Of a stretch of 64,000 nucleotides of DNA, positions 36,210 through 47,690 are shown one piece after another. Position 1 is the stretch's first letter; each line of letters opens with the position of its first letter. The notes beneath the pieces are model-generated. The model was not told the DNA's origin. It ran no database searches and was given only the letters and a program-made list of their open reading frames with translations. Made by a program: the position numbers and the translations under genes. This stretch comes from Adiantum capillus-veneris (lineage: Eukaryota > Streptophyta > Polypodiopsida > Polypodiales > Pteridaceae): NCBI GenBank assembly GCA_014529385.2, contig CM043945.1, forward strand, positions 796,312 through 860,311, written 5' to 3'.

Positions 36210-38676
36210 TAGGAGGATTTTTCCTTGGCACGGCTCCGTGGGGAGGACCTTGTGATTCTTCTTCTCGATTTTGAGAAGGCATACGACAGAGTTGGCTGGG
36301 ACTTTCTAGAGGGCACTCTATGCAAGATGGGATTCTCGGATGCTTGGATCAGAGGGGTGTCAGCTTTGTACAGACAGGCTCACAGTCAGGTGCTTTTGGA
36401 AGTAGGTAGAGGTGAGCGCTTCATGCTCACACGCTCGGTTAGACAGGGTTGTCCTCTTGCCCCCTTTCTCTTTCTGTTCTATGCGGAGGTGATGAGCACA
36501 TTTTTGGTGTCACAGCAGGTTGGTCTGTGGGGCTTAGCACTCCCTATTCGGGGAGATGAGCTACTGGACGCTGAGTTTGCCGATGACTCAGCCTTTTACT
36601 TAGAGGTCCAGGAGGCCAATCTACATAGATGTGAGTAGGCTTTGGAGACCTTATGTTGTGCATCGGGCGCATTGATCAATTGGAGAAAGACAGTGGATTT
36701 CTAGGTTGGCAGTGCTCCTGTGCCAAATAGGATGCCAGGAGAGGGTTTCAGGTGGATTTCCCCAGGGACTTGTACTTGGGTTGTCAGGTTGGTTTAGACT
36801 TGTCCCCCGAGCAGAAGATTGCTCCTCTTCTGAGAAAGCTGTTACATTGGAGCTCATCACAATTTTCACTAGGTGGTAGAGTAGTAGTTGCCAACCAGGT
36901 GTTGTTGGCGACTATGTGGTACATCACTTCTTGCTGGATCTTCTCGAGTTGTTGTATCAAAAAGGTAGAGAGGCTGATCAAGAACTTCCTTTGGTCAGGT
37001 CGTGACACTCAGATTGCGCGAGACAAGGTGGCTTGGTCGGTCATCAAACTTCCTTGTTCTCAGGGAGGGCTTGGGATCATTGATCCAGCACGACAGAGCA
37101 GAGCCCTTCTTGGGAAGTTCGTAGTCATAGGACTTCTTCCAGGAGAGGCGCCCTGGAGGAGTTCTTGCTACAGAGGCTTCGTGCTAGGGTGCCTCAGTCA
37201 GGAGGCCCTTGGCAACCTTCGACCAGATGGATCTTTATAGAGTTGCGCCGAGTTGGTTTGAGCAGGAGACTAGAGGACCGCTTCGCTGTGAGTTTGCTTC
37301 GATCTTGGGAGCTCTTACGGCGTGGCCTGGAGCCGAGACAGCAGACGTGCACGGAGGAGCGCCTACGGAAGCCCCTCAGGTGAAACCCCATGGTCAGCCT
37401 CATGTTTCTTGGGGTCCCATGGCAGCAGATCCAACGCGCTCTCTAGGTGGCTGGCTAGAGTTCACAACTTTGTCAGAGGAGGTGCAGGGTTTCCAGCTAC
37501 ATGGCATGAGAGGGGTGCAGAGCATGTGTCAGGACATCTCAGAGTCAGCTCTAGCTGAGTGGCTCATGCCTCTCGAGCCAGTAGCATCCCGGTGGATAGG
37601 AGCCTTCACACAACTGGAGGTTCTCATTTCAGTCAGGGCTTGCTCAGAGTCTGTCTCAGCCCTGTTCTTCGAGCTTCAGGGTGGGAGACGACTACAGCAA
37701 GTTGCAGTAGAGGCCCCGCAGGTAGCAGAGTGCTGTATCTAGAGGATTCGAGTAGTGGGCATCTGTGGGAGGACCTGCGTCATAGACCCTGACCCAGCAG
37801 TTCTTGAGACAGGACACTGGAGGCTATGGGCTTGGGAGTGTTCTCTGCTAGCACGAGTACAGTGAGATCCTGGTGAGTGGCTATGGAGGGGACCCCTTTT
37901 CTTTTGCAGACCACCAATGAGTCCCGTTCTTTCAGTACATTGTTCGACTGGGACGTCATATACTAGCAGCACAGAGAGATGCCCTCCCAGCTGCAGCACG
38001 TCATTGGCAGGAGGAGGGTCTCACAATCGAGTTCTTGGCAGACTTTTGGGAGAGGTTGTGGGACTCCAGACAGCCAAGGCGAGTCACCTTGTTTCAATGG
38101 CTGGTCGTACATAGAGCCACAGTATTAGGGAGCTGGCTAGTGCATAGTGGTCTCTCGGCCACATGTGCAGCTTGTGACCATTTGGTGGAGAGTCAACATC
38201 ACTGTCTTTGGGTCTGTCCCTTGGCCTAGCAGGTGTGGCTACGAGTTCCTCGGCTAATGCCTTCTCTCTCCACGGCTCGACAGCACACTTGGGGGGCAGC
38301 GGCTTGGTCCACCCTCACAGGCCCGGCATTTCAATTTGAGCTATCTTCCACCAGCAGGATGATAGTGATGCGGGGGGGGGGGGGGGGCGACCTACACTCC
38401 AGCCTGACACTTGGGTTCATCTGGCCCCACTGTTTCCGCATATTTGAGACTCGCCCTGTGCCACGAGCAGAGACTATTCGTGACTTTTGGCTAGAGCTGA
38501 TCCACACTCTCAGAGGACAGCTTGAGGGACTACAAGGCAGCTCCAACCACATGCGGGAGCGCCACAAGGCTTTCCTTCGACTCTGGCGCCCTGGGCCTTT
38601 CTACACCATTGTCCAGGCGGTGCTCAGATGGCACTACCGTCCACTTGTGTGGATCTTCCTTCCTCCCATCTCTTGA
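36210..38676 (+). pseudogene. LINE RT palm/thumb and C-terminal zf-RVT finger
   Basis: RT palm motifs are ARLRGEDLVILLLDFEKAYD (36225 on), SVRQGCPLAPFLFLFYAEV and the catalytic FADDSAF near 36580. The thumb continues through changing frames (QIARDKVAWSVIKLPCSQGG). A zf-RVT-type finger is at 38035-38240: FWERLWDSRQPRRVTLFQWL, CAACDHLVESQHHCLWVCPL. Stops near 36637 and frame shifts show decay. RT copies the LINE RNA at the nicked target. Confidence 0.85.
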
Positions 38677-38821
38677 TTTAGCCTCATTGTATATATGTTG
38701 TTTTTTCATTGGGAGAGTCTCCCCATCATGCTTGTTGTAGCCCTCTCTTGCAGAGGTGGTTGTAGCCCTATGGGCAGTTTTCATTAACTAATAGAAGGAT
38801 CTTTTTCTCAGAAAAAAAAAA

Positions 38822-39728
38822 GAGAAATCAGCTGAAGCTACGCAAGAGCTTGAATAGAAAACTGGCAGATGAATCTGCACAACAAGCAACCACTACACAA
38901 GAGCAACCACAAGAGAAAGAACACCACAAAGTCTGAGACACAACCTTCTACTTTCACACAACAAGAAATAGACGAGGCATCCACAAAGCCTCAAGAAGAC
39001 AAGGCAGAAAAAGAACAGCCACATCCTCAAGGGCAAGAAGAACCAGCAGCCACGATACAGCAGAAGGACACATAAGAGGCTGTGCAGGCACATCAACTCA
39101 ACTAGCAAGAGAAGAGGACTGGCAGTCTAATGATGAAGTAATCCTCCAAGTAAATGAATATGCAAGAAAAATGCAGGATATGACGGAGAGACTCCGATAA
39201 GCAGCATTTGGCCGTCGCACAAAGGCCAAGGAGGTAGAGATGGTGATTGAAGCTCTCCAATCAGAGTTAGAAGATAGAATGAGCGTCATCACCGATCTTC
39301 AGAGGCAAGTACAGGGGATGAAAGCCGAGGATGAAAAACATCAGCTAGCCAGAGATAGACAACAGAAGGAGATGGAAGAGCTAGGTGACCTGCTCACAAA
39401 GTTATCAGATGCTTGCAAATCAAAAGACAAACAGCTGACAGAAGTTACAAACGAACTTCTAACGACAACCCTGTCAACTCAAAAAATTCAAGTGCAAATG
39501 GATGTCGCAAATGCTTCTTTACAATACGCTGAACAAAGAATAAATGATCAGGCAATCTTCTTACGGCAAATAAGAGAGAATCCAACCGTAGCCTCGATCA
39601 AAGGAACATATGAGGTCTATAAAGCATTGGAGAAGAAGAACAAAGACCTCGAGCTGGAGTTAAAGCTGGAGCAATCTTAGTGCAGCGACCTGGTCTTGAT
39701 GCGGGTCCAGAGAGAAGAAGAGCTTGAA
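38822..39728 (+). pseudogene. Element B ORFX, coiled-coil part after the LINE
   Basis: Coding sequence resumes with EKSAEATQELE and a Gln/Lys/Glu-rich stretch, then 39240-39680 is a strong coiled coil (SELEDRMSVITDLQRQVQ, LGDLLTKLSDACKSKDKQL). Element C has the same kind of region at 55440-55960. The ORF ends abruptly at 39728, where LTR sequence of element C begins. The C-terminal domain seen in C at 56490-57170 is missing. Confidence 0.7.
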
Positions 39729-39729
39729 T

Positions 39730-39971
39730 GATGTGACTTAGACAATTGGTAGAGATGTGACTCAGAAGTTTCCTCTTATGCACACTTGAAGGATGTGACT
39801 TAGACAATTGGTAGAGATCTCTGTAGGAATTAGTTAGGAGTCGGTCGAGTGTAGGTTGACACCTTATGCTTGCTTCCACGCGCCTGCGGGTCGAGCTTTG
39901 TCCTTAGTTGACATTACATGTTAGGTGAGTTCTCGCTGTGCTGACGTCCGTCGCGGTGTATCCGCCCAACA
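39730..39971 (+). mobile_element. Truncated 5' LTR of element C
   Basis: 39763-39971 aligns with the last 210 bp of the C 3' LTR (57950-58160): AAGTTTCCTCTTATGCAC, AGGAGTCGGTCGAG, CCACGCGCCTGCGGGTCG and terminal CAACA. In front of it a 26 bp piece of the same LTR (39730-39755, matching 39792-39817) is duplicated. About 700 bp of the LTR start is missing, together with the end of element B's ORFX. This looks like a deletion with template-switch repair. Confidence 0.85.
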
Positions 39972-39972
39972 T

Positions 39973-39990
39973 TGGCGCCGCTGCCGGGGA
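39973..39990 (+). other. Primer binding site of element C (tRNA-Asp type)
   Basis: TGGCGCCGCTGCCGGGGA differs at one base from the complement of the plant tRNA-Asp 3' end and starts one base after the LTR terminus. Confidence 0.9.
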
Positions 39991-41797
39991 CGAAAAGCTT
40001 AGGTAGGTGACCGAGACTAATCCTTGAGGATTGGGATTTTTGTCTTGCCAAAAGTCTCGCTTTACATTTAGATAGGATTAGAGGGTGGAGGACTCTCTAG
40101 GTCTTAGAGGGAGTCTAGGAAGCGTGTGCCTGGCCTAGATCCTTCGGCTTAGGCAGATGAGGTAGACTTAAGTAGCTTTAGGTGGTAGTCGAGTTCTAGA
40201 GTAAGAGTTGGAGTGGTAGAAGCGATGAGAGGAGAGCTTGAGAGTCCGGAGAGGCCAAAAAGCAACCAAAAACACCATTATCACCATTTCACATGATAGG
40301 TAGGAGTAGAGTAAGTAGGACATCATGATCCAGGATCTAGAGCATTTCATGCATGTACACTTACTTGGTAAAATCATTACAAGTTTGTAAAAGACGCAAA
40401 AGTGTAATTGAAAGCCTAATTGAAGTCCAAAAGTTACTGTGAGTGTTTCTGATAGATCTACAGAGCATCAGGAGCATTCCTGTCAGAAAAAACTTTAATT
40501 TTAAGCCAGGAGACATCCTACGCGTAGGATGTCTACAGGCTAAACTGGGATGAATTTTGGGATTTTGAGTTGACCAGTGTGTTCAGAAGGTAGGGTTTAC
40601 CCTAATTTCAAATGGAAAGTGGAAATTTGGCCATATCTTGACAGGATAAGGCGAGATAGACTGAAATTACCAGACATCCTACCCAAATAGTGCCGAAACA
40701 TTATTTTGAGACCAAAACCATAAGATGGCTGCATTAGCATGTTTTGCATGATATATTGAGTGACTGAAGGGGTTTCACCTCATTTGGGTGAGAAAATTGG
40801 GTTCAAAGCGGACTTTAGCACTTTTGACTGAAAAAGGCAAGAACAGCTGAAATTTGGGACTTTTGGCATCCAAACCAAAATTTACGCATACCACTGGGTT
40901 ATTGACAATAAGAGGAAGCTGTGGGACAAGTCTGGGGTCAAACATGCCAAAATACATCCTACGCGTAGGATGTCTTCCGAGTGATTTTGGACTCCAAACT
41001 AAATTTTGAGTATACCAAAGTGATCAGCAACTCAAGGGGGGCCTGGGCTTTGAGTTTGAAGCCATTCTGATGAAAAATACATCCTACGCGTAGGATGTCT
41101 AATGCAAGAAAATGAAGCCAGACTTTGACTTTGAGCATAGTAAGGTGTTATATAACCTAAGGCAAGCCTCCTAGTCAATTTTGGTCCAATTTGGAGTTGA
41201 TTAGACTGATCAGTATTAGCAACAGGCTGTCGGAACAGATTTCTGACTCATTGACCACCTAATAGGTGTCCAAATTAAAAAGTAAAAGCAGTTGAAAGCT
41301 CAGCACAACAAGGGGAAACAATAGTGCAAAAATCCAGGCAAAACACAATAGGAGACATCCTACGCGTAGGATGTCTATTGGGGCATACTGCAAAGAAAAT
41401 TTGACCTGGCATAGACAGTGAGATTCCATTTGGCTTAAGGGTTCCAAAACTTCTTTCAGAAGTGAATTTGGACCTTGTTTGCCTATTTGACGAAGCAAAG
41501 ACTGAATTCAGACTTTTTCGCGTAAATTAACCAACATTTGAGGGTAGTACTATTTCAGATTAGCAAACCTAATCAGAACATCAGCAGTGTATAAAATACA
41601 GTGGTGGTTGAGATTAACTCTCCAGTTATACCAATCATTACTAAGACAACCTCTAGCAAATAAATGCTTTGATTCAATTGCCGAAATTAAAACGCTTGTG
41701 TACATGTATATTCAGCAACAAAGCAAGAAGTTGTGCAGAAAATGACTCTTTGCCAGGTGAGTGGTTGAATTTGTGATAAATTGCATTGATAAGTTTG
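39991..41797 (+). mobile_element. Leader of element C with palindromes
   Basis: About 1.8 kb between the primer site and the gag start. It has no coding frame. Four full palindromes start at 40512, 40953, 41078 and 41354, and a half copy (GACATCCTACCCAAATAGTG) is at 40673. The same half copy in element C's intron is at 53396, showing that leader and intron share one diverged repeat family. Confidence 0.8.
40512..41375. repeat. Palindrome copies in the element C leader
   Basis: The 20 bp core ACATCCTACGCGTAGGATGT is perfect at all four full sites (40512-40533, 40953-40974, 41078-41099, 41354-41375). At the first and last site symmetry extends to 24 bp. The centre is ACGCGT. Intervals are 441, 125 and 276 bp; including the half copy at 40673, two intervals are 276-280 bp. 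Confidence 0.92.
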
Positions 41798-42741
41798 ATG
41801 AATTTAAGATCAGGAAGATACATTGTTAGAGACCAGAAGGACGCAGGTGACCAAGGTAGCTTAGTGTCCATCGAAGAGAGTGTAACTCAGACAAGGCTAG
41901 ATCCGCTAGCACCGATTATTGAGGAAGATAGTGATACTGACACTTCGTCAGACAAATCTTTCTTCATGATGGGTAGTCAATAGCCAGGAGGTTTCACCTA
42001 TGATGGACCTATGTGAGGAGGAAGCACCTCCCAAAATCCTTTGAATGATTCCAGGCTCACGGTGATCTTCTTAGAGGGAACAAACTCGAGAGGAGCCCTA
42101 GTCTATTCTGACTATCGAGGCCGCAAGTGCATTTGTATCGAAGAGGCCAGCTCAAAGATTGGAGATAATCCGAGTGTATGATGATGGAGATAGATTCCGA
42201 GACAAAAAGGGGAACCACTATTTAATAGTTAGTAACCCTGAAGATTACAACACATATGGAGATAACGTGGCTAAAGGGAAAATGGTTTTAGAAACTCAAG
42301 AGCAGCCACCAAACATTGATCAGCCCGGAGCTATTTTTATGTATGATAAGAATCTACAAGCATGAGAGTGGGGGCATAGTCTCTTACTTTCGCAGCAAAG
42401 AACCATACGTAAATGAATTAAACAAAGACAAGGTTCTTTACTTATTCTCTTATGAAACTGGTACAGAGAAGGGCATAGTTTTTACTGATAAATACGGGCG
42501 AGAATACCAACGTATTCTCCCAGAGGAAGTAGAGAGGGCAACAGGTCCAGGATCATCACTATATGCCCCTGAGGAACTGCCAAGAGCCGCCTACACCCCA
42601 AGCAAGTCAACGATCCTTTTTCAGATGAGTATGACGCTACCTCACATTCCACTCGACCGCAAGCATTCAACAACCAAGACCAACCAGCAAACCAGCCATC
42701 ATTGCAGGCATAGCTTGGACAGAGTGCAACAATGGAATTAG
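41798..42741 (+). pseudogene. Element C gag, N-terminal part
   Basis: The chosen start is ATG at 41798, giving MNLRSGRYIVRDQKDAG, which resembles the LRSGR starts common in plant Ty3/gypsy Gag proteins. The region up to 42741 is open in short stretches in three frames (41798-41981, 42159-42365, 42316-42741) with stops at 41982 and 42015. It contains acidic segments (PIIEEDSDTDTSSDKS) and a repeated SDYRGRK/TDKYGREY-type phrase. The capsid domain begins just after, so this is the matrix-like N-terminus. Confidence 0.65.
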
Positions 42742-44400
42742 ATCAAAATCGAGATTGTTATCAAGCCGCACGAGGGCTCATGGATTTGCAAGAACCACCA
42801 CTCTATTCAAGGTATCAGGCAGAGAGTAAGCCAAAGACTCAAGGGTCAACAGAGCCTGGAGGACCACCCATAGAACGAGTTCGAAGAGAAGAACCACTTA
42901 CAGTGAGAACCGTTAGAAATTATGGCTTAGGAGCACCACTGGGAGAAGAACCAGCCTATTACAGAAGGCCTGAGGAGTTATATCGACTAGGATGGGGTGA
43001 TCCAATGATGAGGTTCGTAGACCATCGAAGAATTAGACCTTCTCAAGTGCAAAAATGGGTAAACAAGAAATACACAGGAAGCAGAGACCCAAGAGATCAT
43101 GTAGCAGCCTTTGTGCGTGTAATTAGAGCCGAAGAGGTGTTAGATTTTCCTACACAATTTGCAGGGTTTGGACTAACCCTAGAGGATGATGCTGCCACTT
43201 GGTTTGACTCTGTAGAGCGTAGAGACTTTGAGTCGATGGAGGAAGTGTTTGACGAGTTTATCGAGGAATTGTCTCAAAGGGGAATAGCTCATAATACCGT
43301 CTCGCAAATCCATAAATTCAAACAGAAAGATGGAGAATCTGTACGAAAGGCAGCCCCAAGACTAAAAAGATATGTTAAGTTCTGTCCTACTGAAGAACTG
43401 CCAACTCAGTCCAGACTTATGCTGATATTCATCCAAGGACTAAGGAATGCAGATCTCCAGAAAGACTTACATATGAAGAGGAGCATGACGTTGAATGAGT
43501 TGACCAAAGAGGCTCTTTACCTTGTGGACAATTCTGCGGTCTACAAAGAAAGGGAGTTCAAGGACCTTGATGACGATTCGTCTTCATAGCAAAGTGGAAG
43601 CAAGTCTTCTAAGACAACACCGAAAAGAGAAGTGTCTGTAAACCAGGAGCAGCTTGTAGATGAAGTACTAAAAAAGATCAACTTGTACGCCAAACCCTAG
43701 GCTAAACAGCCCAAGTGGTGTGCTATTGAACAAAAATGGACAAACCAGGGGACCGAGGAATGTTATTATAACAAGGGATATGTGAGAGAGAGACCTTACG
43801 CTCCCCAAGCTCCAGTAGCTTCCCCTCAAGTTTCACCAATGCCTAGATATCAAGCAGGCAACTTACCAGGACCTGTAGGTGTAGAAAGACCACAACCGGT
43901 GTTGGGGCAACAACCACCCCTACCAGGATTACGACCAGTTGGTATCAGATACACACCAATAGTAACTGAATAAGAGGATAAGGCTTTGGTACCTATGCAT
44001 TCATATTATGAAGATCCCAATGGATATGCGGAAAACCCTGTCTATTATCCACCGGAAGAACCCTCGACACCAGAACCATGGAGCATGATCGGAAATACAA
44101 GACCACCAATCACTACACAGGCAGCAGGAGAAGGAAGATATAGCTTAGATGAACGGACACTGTTGCTCATAGCCAATGGAGGCATGGATGGACAGAGACA
44201 TGCTTACCAACAAAGAGGAGCTCAAGGAGCACCTCAACAACGCAAGGGACCCTGCTACAAGTGTGGAGGAGACCATTGGCTGAGAGACTGTCCTCATGAT
44301 GAAATCATTAGATTCAATGCGTATTGCCCAGAATGTGGAATTACTCATTTGATTCCTGATTGCCCTAAAAACCGGAGCAAAGGAGCAAAAACCACCTTGA
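42732..44400 (+). pseudogene. Element C gag capsid region and zinc knuckles
   Basis: 42732-43589 holds a Retrotrans_gag domain: WVNKKYTGSRDPRDHVAAFV, DDAATWFDSV, EVFDEFIEEL, QKDGESVRKAAPRLKRYV and FIQGLRNADLQKDL. A proline-rich stretch follows, then two knuckles near 44251 and 44323: CYKCGGDHWLRDC and CPECGITHLIPDC. Both have CX2CX3HX4C spacing, one residue shorter than the usual CX2CX4HX4C. Three in-frame stops (43587 TAG, 43698 TAG, 43971 TAA) interrupt one continuous frame that runs on into protease; all could come from CAG or CAA by C-to-T change. Gag packages the element RNA. Confidence 0.85.
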
Positions 44401-45512
44401 ACATGTTAGAAACAGTACCTTCCAGTGGAGGATCAGAAAATGAAACAATCATACCTATTCAAGCGGTAACACGAGCCCAACCCCAAAGAAGGAAGAATGA
44501 ACCCATAGTTGAAGAACCAAAAACCGATGCTCAAAGTTCAGAAATGAAAAATCAAAGAAGCACTTGGAAAGCTAGAAAGGCGCGTAGAAAAGCCAAGAAA
44601 GAGCGAGAGCTAGACGATATGTGGAATCAAATCCGTGAGGCCAACGAGGCTAATAGGATGAGTAGCCACATGAATAGCACGAGAACAAAAAAGAATGTGA
44701 TCTTACCTCCTATTGAAGAATTTGAGGCAATGTCGCAAATGAACTTTGAGATACATTCACAAGGGGGAGACCAAGGATCAATTAGTTTGGGGCACAGCCA
44801 ACCAGACTCGCTGAGAACTTTACCCTCTTACCTGGGAGAGCATGAAGCCAAGTCGAAAGTGAGAGAAATCCCATCTCAAAGACTTTCTTCTAACAAGGTG
44901 ATGGATTTGCAGGGATTGATTGAGTTGTTATCCACTCCGGTGGCATGCATAATCACGTTAGCAGAACTCCTAAGGTTAAGGCCAAACGTGTGGACCACGG
45001 TAGGAAAATGCCTAGAAAAATTTGGAGTGAAAGACCCCACCTTGAAGCTACAAGAAGGGATCAGAGAGTTGGACAGGCCTCAACTAAACACTAGGCCAGT
45101 ACCATTGAATAAGGTTGGAGAATATTGCGAGGGAGAAGATGGAAACACCACGCTACGAGTAGAATTCCAAGGAGTAGTTTCCAAGGTTATTCTTGAGAGT
45201 GGAGCGGGGGTTGCTATCGCCACCAAGGAAATCTGGAAAAAATGGGGAAAACCAGCTTTGAGGGCTACTAGAATGAAACTGCAATTGGCAGATGGGTTCA
45301 TGGAGAAGCCTCTAGGACTCTTAGAAAAAGTGATTGTCACTTCATGCGGAATCGAGTATGAGCATACATTTGCAATAGTCAATTTCGACAAAAAGAACAA
45401 TTATGAGATCATCTTGGGACGACCATTCATGCGACAATTGAAGATGGTCCAAGATTGGGGTTATGACCACATATACCTCAGACATGGCAAGACAACAACT
45501 AAATACACCTGA
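44401..45512 (+). pseudogene. Element C first protease domain and its linker
   Basis: This is in the same frame as gag. A Lys/Arg-rich linker (RSTWKARKARRKAKKERELD) leads to a retropepsin domain at about 45130-45480: TLRVEFQGVVSKVILESGAG at the active site and YEIILGRPFMRQLKMVQDW near the end. The catalytic Asp is replaced by Glu (ESG; codon GAG), which should abolish activity. Element D2 has Asp at this position. A gag-pro fusion without a frameshift is likely, since the frame is shared. It would release Gag and Pol proteins. Confidence 0.8.
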
Positions 45513-46328
45513 AAGACCATAGTTACAAAGATGTGAACCAAACACATGTGGAAGAGTTTGATTCGGCTACAGTAGCAGGATCAGAACTACCAGCTTGGTT
45601 AGAGCAACCAAAAGAGCTATGGATGTGCGGAGCTTCACATTGTGGAAGCTTAAGAAGAGAGGAATGTGTCTTAGAAAGAGCAATTGAGGACAAGGAGTAT
45701 ATTCCGGAACCTTTCCCTAAAGATTCCTTGGAACCTCTAGAATGGGAACACATACTAGCAACATTGGATGTATGTACCATTACGGACAGTCCAACAACAA
45801 AATTTTGCGATAAGGATGGCTATGATGTGCTACCCTATTACATGGTAAGCGTTATACCAGAAAAAGAGACGGTAGAACCACTAGAACAAGAAGAGTTTTA
45901 CAACTCCTCTGAACATTTGGAAGTAAATGATGATGCAGATAATGAGTGTTCAGACACCTCAAGTGAGCGTGGAAATGAAATCGAGAATATCAAATTTTAT
46001 GATTTTGCTAATCAACACCCTAGACGCCAAGAACGCTATAGGAGGAAACGAGCAGGAAACAAAGCAAGAGAGAACCTGATACCCAGGATAAAAAGGTAAA
46101 ACTCACTATTTAATGCTTGTAAAAGTAGAGGATTGTGTAAAAGATCAAATATCAGGAAAATTCTCAAAAAATCGAAAAGAAAGAATGCGAGAGGAAATAA
46201 AACACGTTCGAAAATCTAAAACCGAAACAAAATCACAAAAAACTCAAAAATAAAAAAAAGAAACAACAAAAGACCAAGAGTGGACCAAACTGGAGTGTAA
46301 ACAGAAATACCAAGAACTGAAATGGTCT
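45513..46328 (+). pseudogene. Element C acidic spacer between protease and RT
   Basis: 45533-46099 is open and acidic (EELAIEDKEYIPEPF-like composition, NDDADNECSDTSSERGNEIE) with a basic end (RRQERYRRKRAGNKARE). The next 230 bp are A-rich and closed in all frames. The region is in the place where some plant Ty3/gypsy elements have an intron or a linker. No domain is recognised. Confidence 0.55.
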
Positions 46329-47690
46329 TTGAGAGAAATATGGACTACTGAAGAAGATAGTGATGGTAAAGGATTGTCAGAAAAGGGGAACGTGAACGTA
46401 CCATCACACTATCAAAAATTTACTATCCAGGACAGAAAAATCATCATGACACCACCAGTCAGGGAAAGAATCAACCAAGAATCTTATGATGGACCTGAAA
46501 ATGCAAACAAGATAGACATCGTAGAACCAGGTGGAAAGCCTCAACCGGTCTATATAGTTAACGATTTAGAGCCTGAGGAGGAAGAACAGCTAACACAACT
46601 TCTCAAGAAGTATAAAGATGTGTTCGCTTGGTCCTATAAAGACCTTAAAGGAGTTGATCCATTGATATGCCAACATACAATTCCTTTGAAATCGGATGCA
46701 AAACCTAGCAAATAACGTCCTTATACATATAATGACACATTTGTTACACGAATTAAAGAAGAGATTGATAAGCTGATGGAAGCTGAATTTATCTATGAGA
46801 TTGAACATACAGATTGGGTGTCACCCATTGTGGTAGTTCCCAAAAAGAATGGAAAACTGCGAGTGTGTGTAAACCTCAAGAAGGTGAATGCAGCAACCAT
46901 AAGGGATAATTATCCCTTGCAAATCACAGAACATGTACGTGAGCGAGTGGCCAGGAAATGGGCTTATTCCTTTCTGGATGGGTTTTCAGCATACAACCAA
47001 TTGGCAATAGCAAGGGAGGATCAACACAAAATAGCGTTTGCCACAGAATGGGGGATTTATGCGTATTGAGTTATGCCAATTGGCTTAACTAATGCACCAG
47101 CCACTTTCCAAAGGTTAATGACTCACGCTTTCAAGGAATACCTAAGAATATTCTTAGAAATTTACATGGATGACCTATGTGTACACTCTCTTCTACGAGA
47201 GGAACATATTGACCATTTGCAAAAGGTCTTTGAAAAGTACAGGACATATCGAATCTGTCTTAACCCGGAAAAGTGTGTATTTATGGTTAAGCAAGGACGA
47301 ATCTTAGGACACATTGTCTCAAGAAATGGCATAACCACAGACCTAGACAAATTCAAAGTCATTGTAGACCTACCTAGGCCTACTAATGAGAAACAAGTGC
47401 AATCCTTCATGGGACACTACGGATATTATCGAAGATTCATATACATGTATGCGATTATCGCACAACCTCTGTATCGTTTGCTAGTCAATTTCGAGTGGAC
47501 CGAGGAGTGTGAAACTTCATTCCAAAAGTTGAAGGAAAACCTTATATCAGCACCTATACTAAAGGCACCAGATTGGGAAAAGATATTCCATGTGCACATT
47601 GATGCTTCAGCATATGCCATTGGAAGTATTCTAGCTCAACCTAGAGACGAAACAATGGATTTTCCGGTTTGCTATGCGAGTCGATAGTTA
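46329..47690 (+). pseudogene. Element C reverse transcriptase
   Basis: A Ty3/gypsy RT in one frame: LVPKKNGK-type fingers (VVVPKKNGKLRVCVNLKKVN), SFLDGFSAYNQLAIAREDQH, VMPIGLTNAPATFQRLM, the catalytic YMDD at 47163-47174, NPEKCVFMVKQGRILGHIVS and the GYYRRFIYMYAIIAQPL thumb. Stops at 46713 (TAA) and 47067 (TGA, in place of Trp) are consistent with C-to-T or G-to-A decay. It copies the element RNA into cDNA. It is collinear with the minus-strand RT of element B. Confidence 0.95.

Larger units (their letters stand above)
33930..38821 (+). mobile_element. LINE inserted in element B ORFX, with an internal inversion
   Basis: A non-LTR retrotransposon ending in a ten-A run at 38812-38821. Order: ORF1 (plus), endonuclease plus RT fingers (minus), RT palm to zf-RVT finger (plus). 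The middle 1.6 kb has been turned around, since endonuclease and RT normally form one plus-strand ORF. The 5' edge is approximate, and I could not identify a clear target duplication. A 16-base G run is at 38372-38387. Confidence 0.85.

Noticed and set aside
45513-46328. Intron between protease and RT, as in Ogre elements
   Set aside because: Much of the region is open and protein-like, and no convincing donor/acceptor pair that restores the frame was found.
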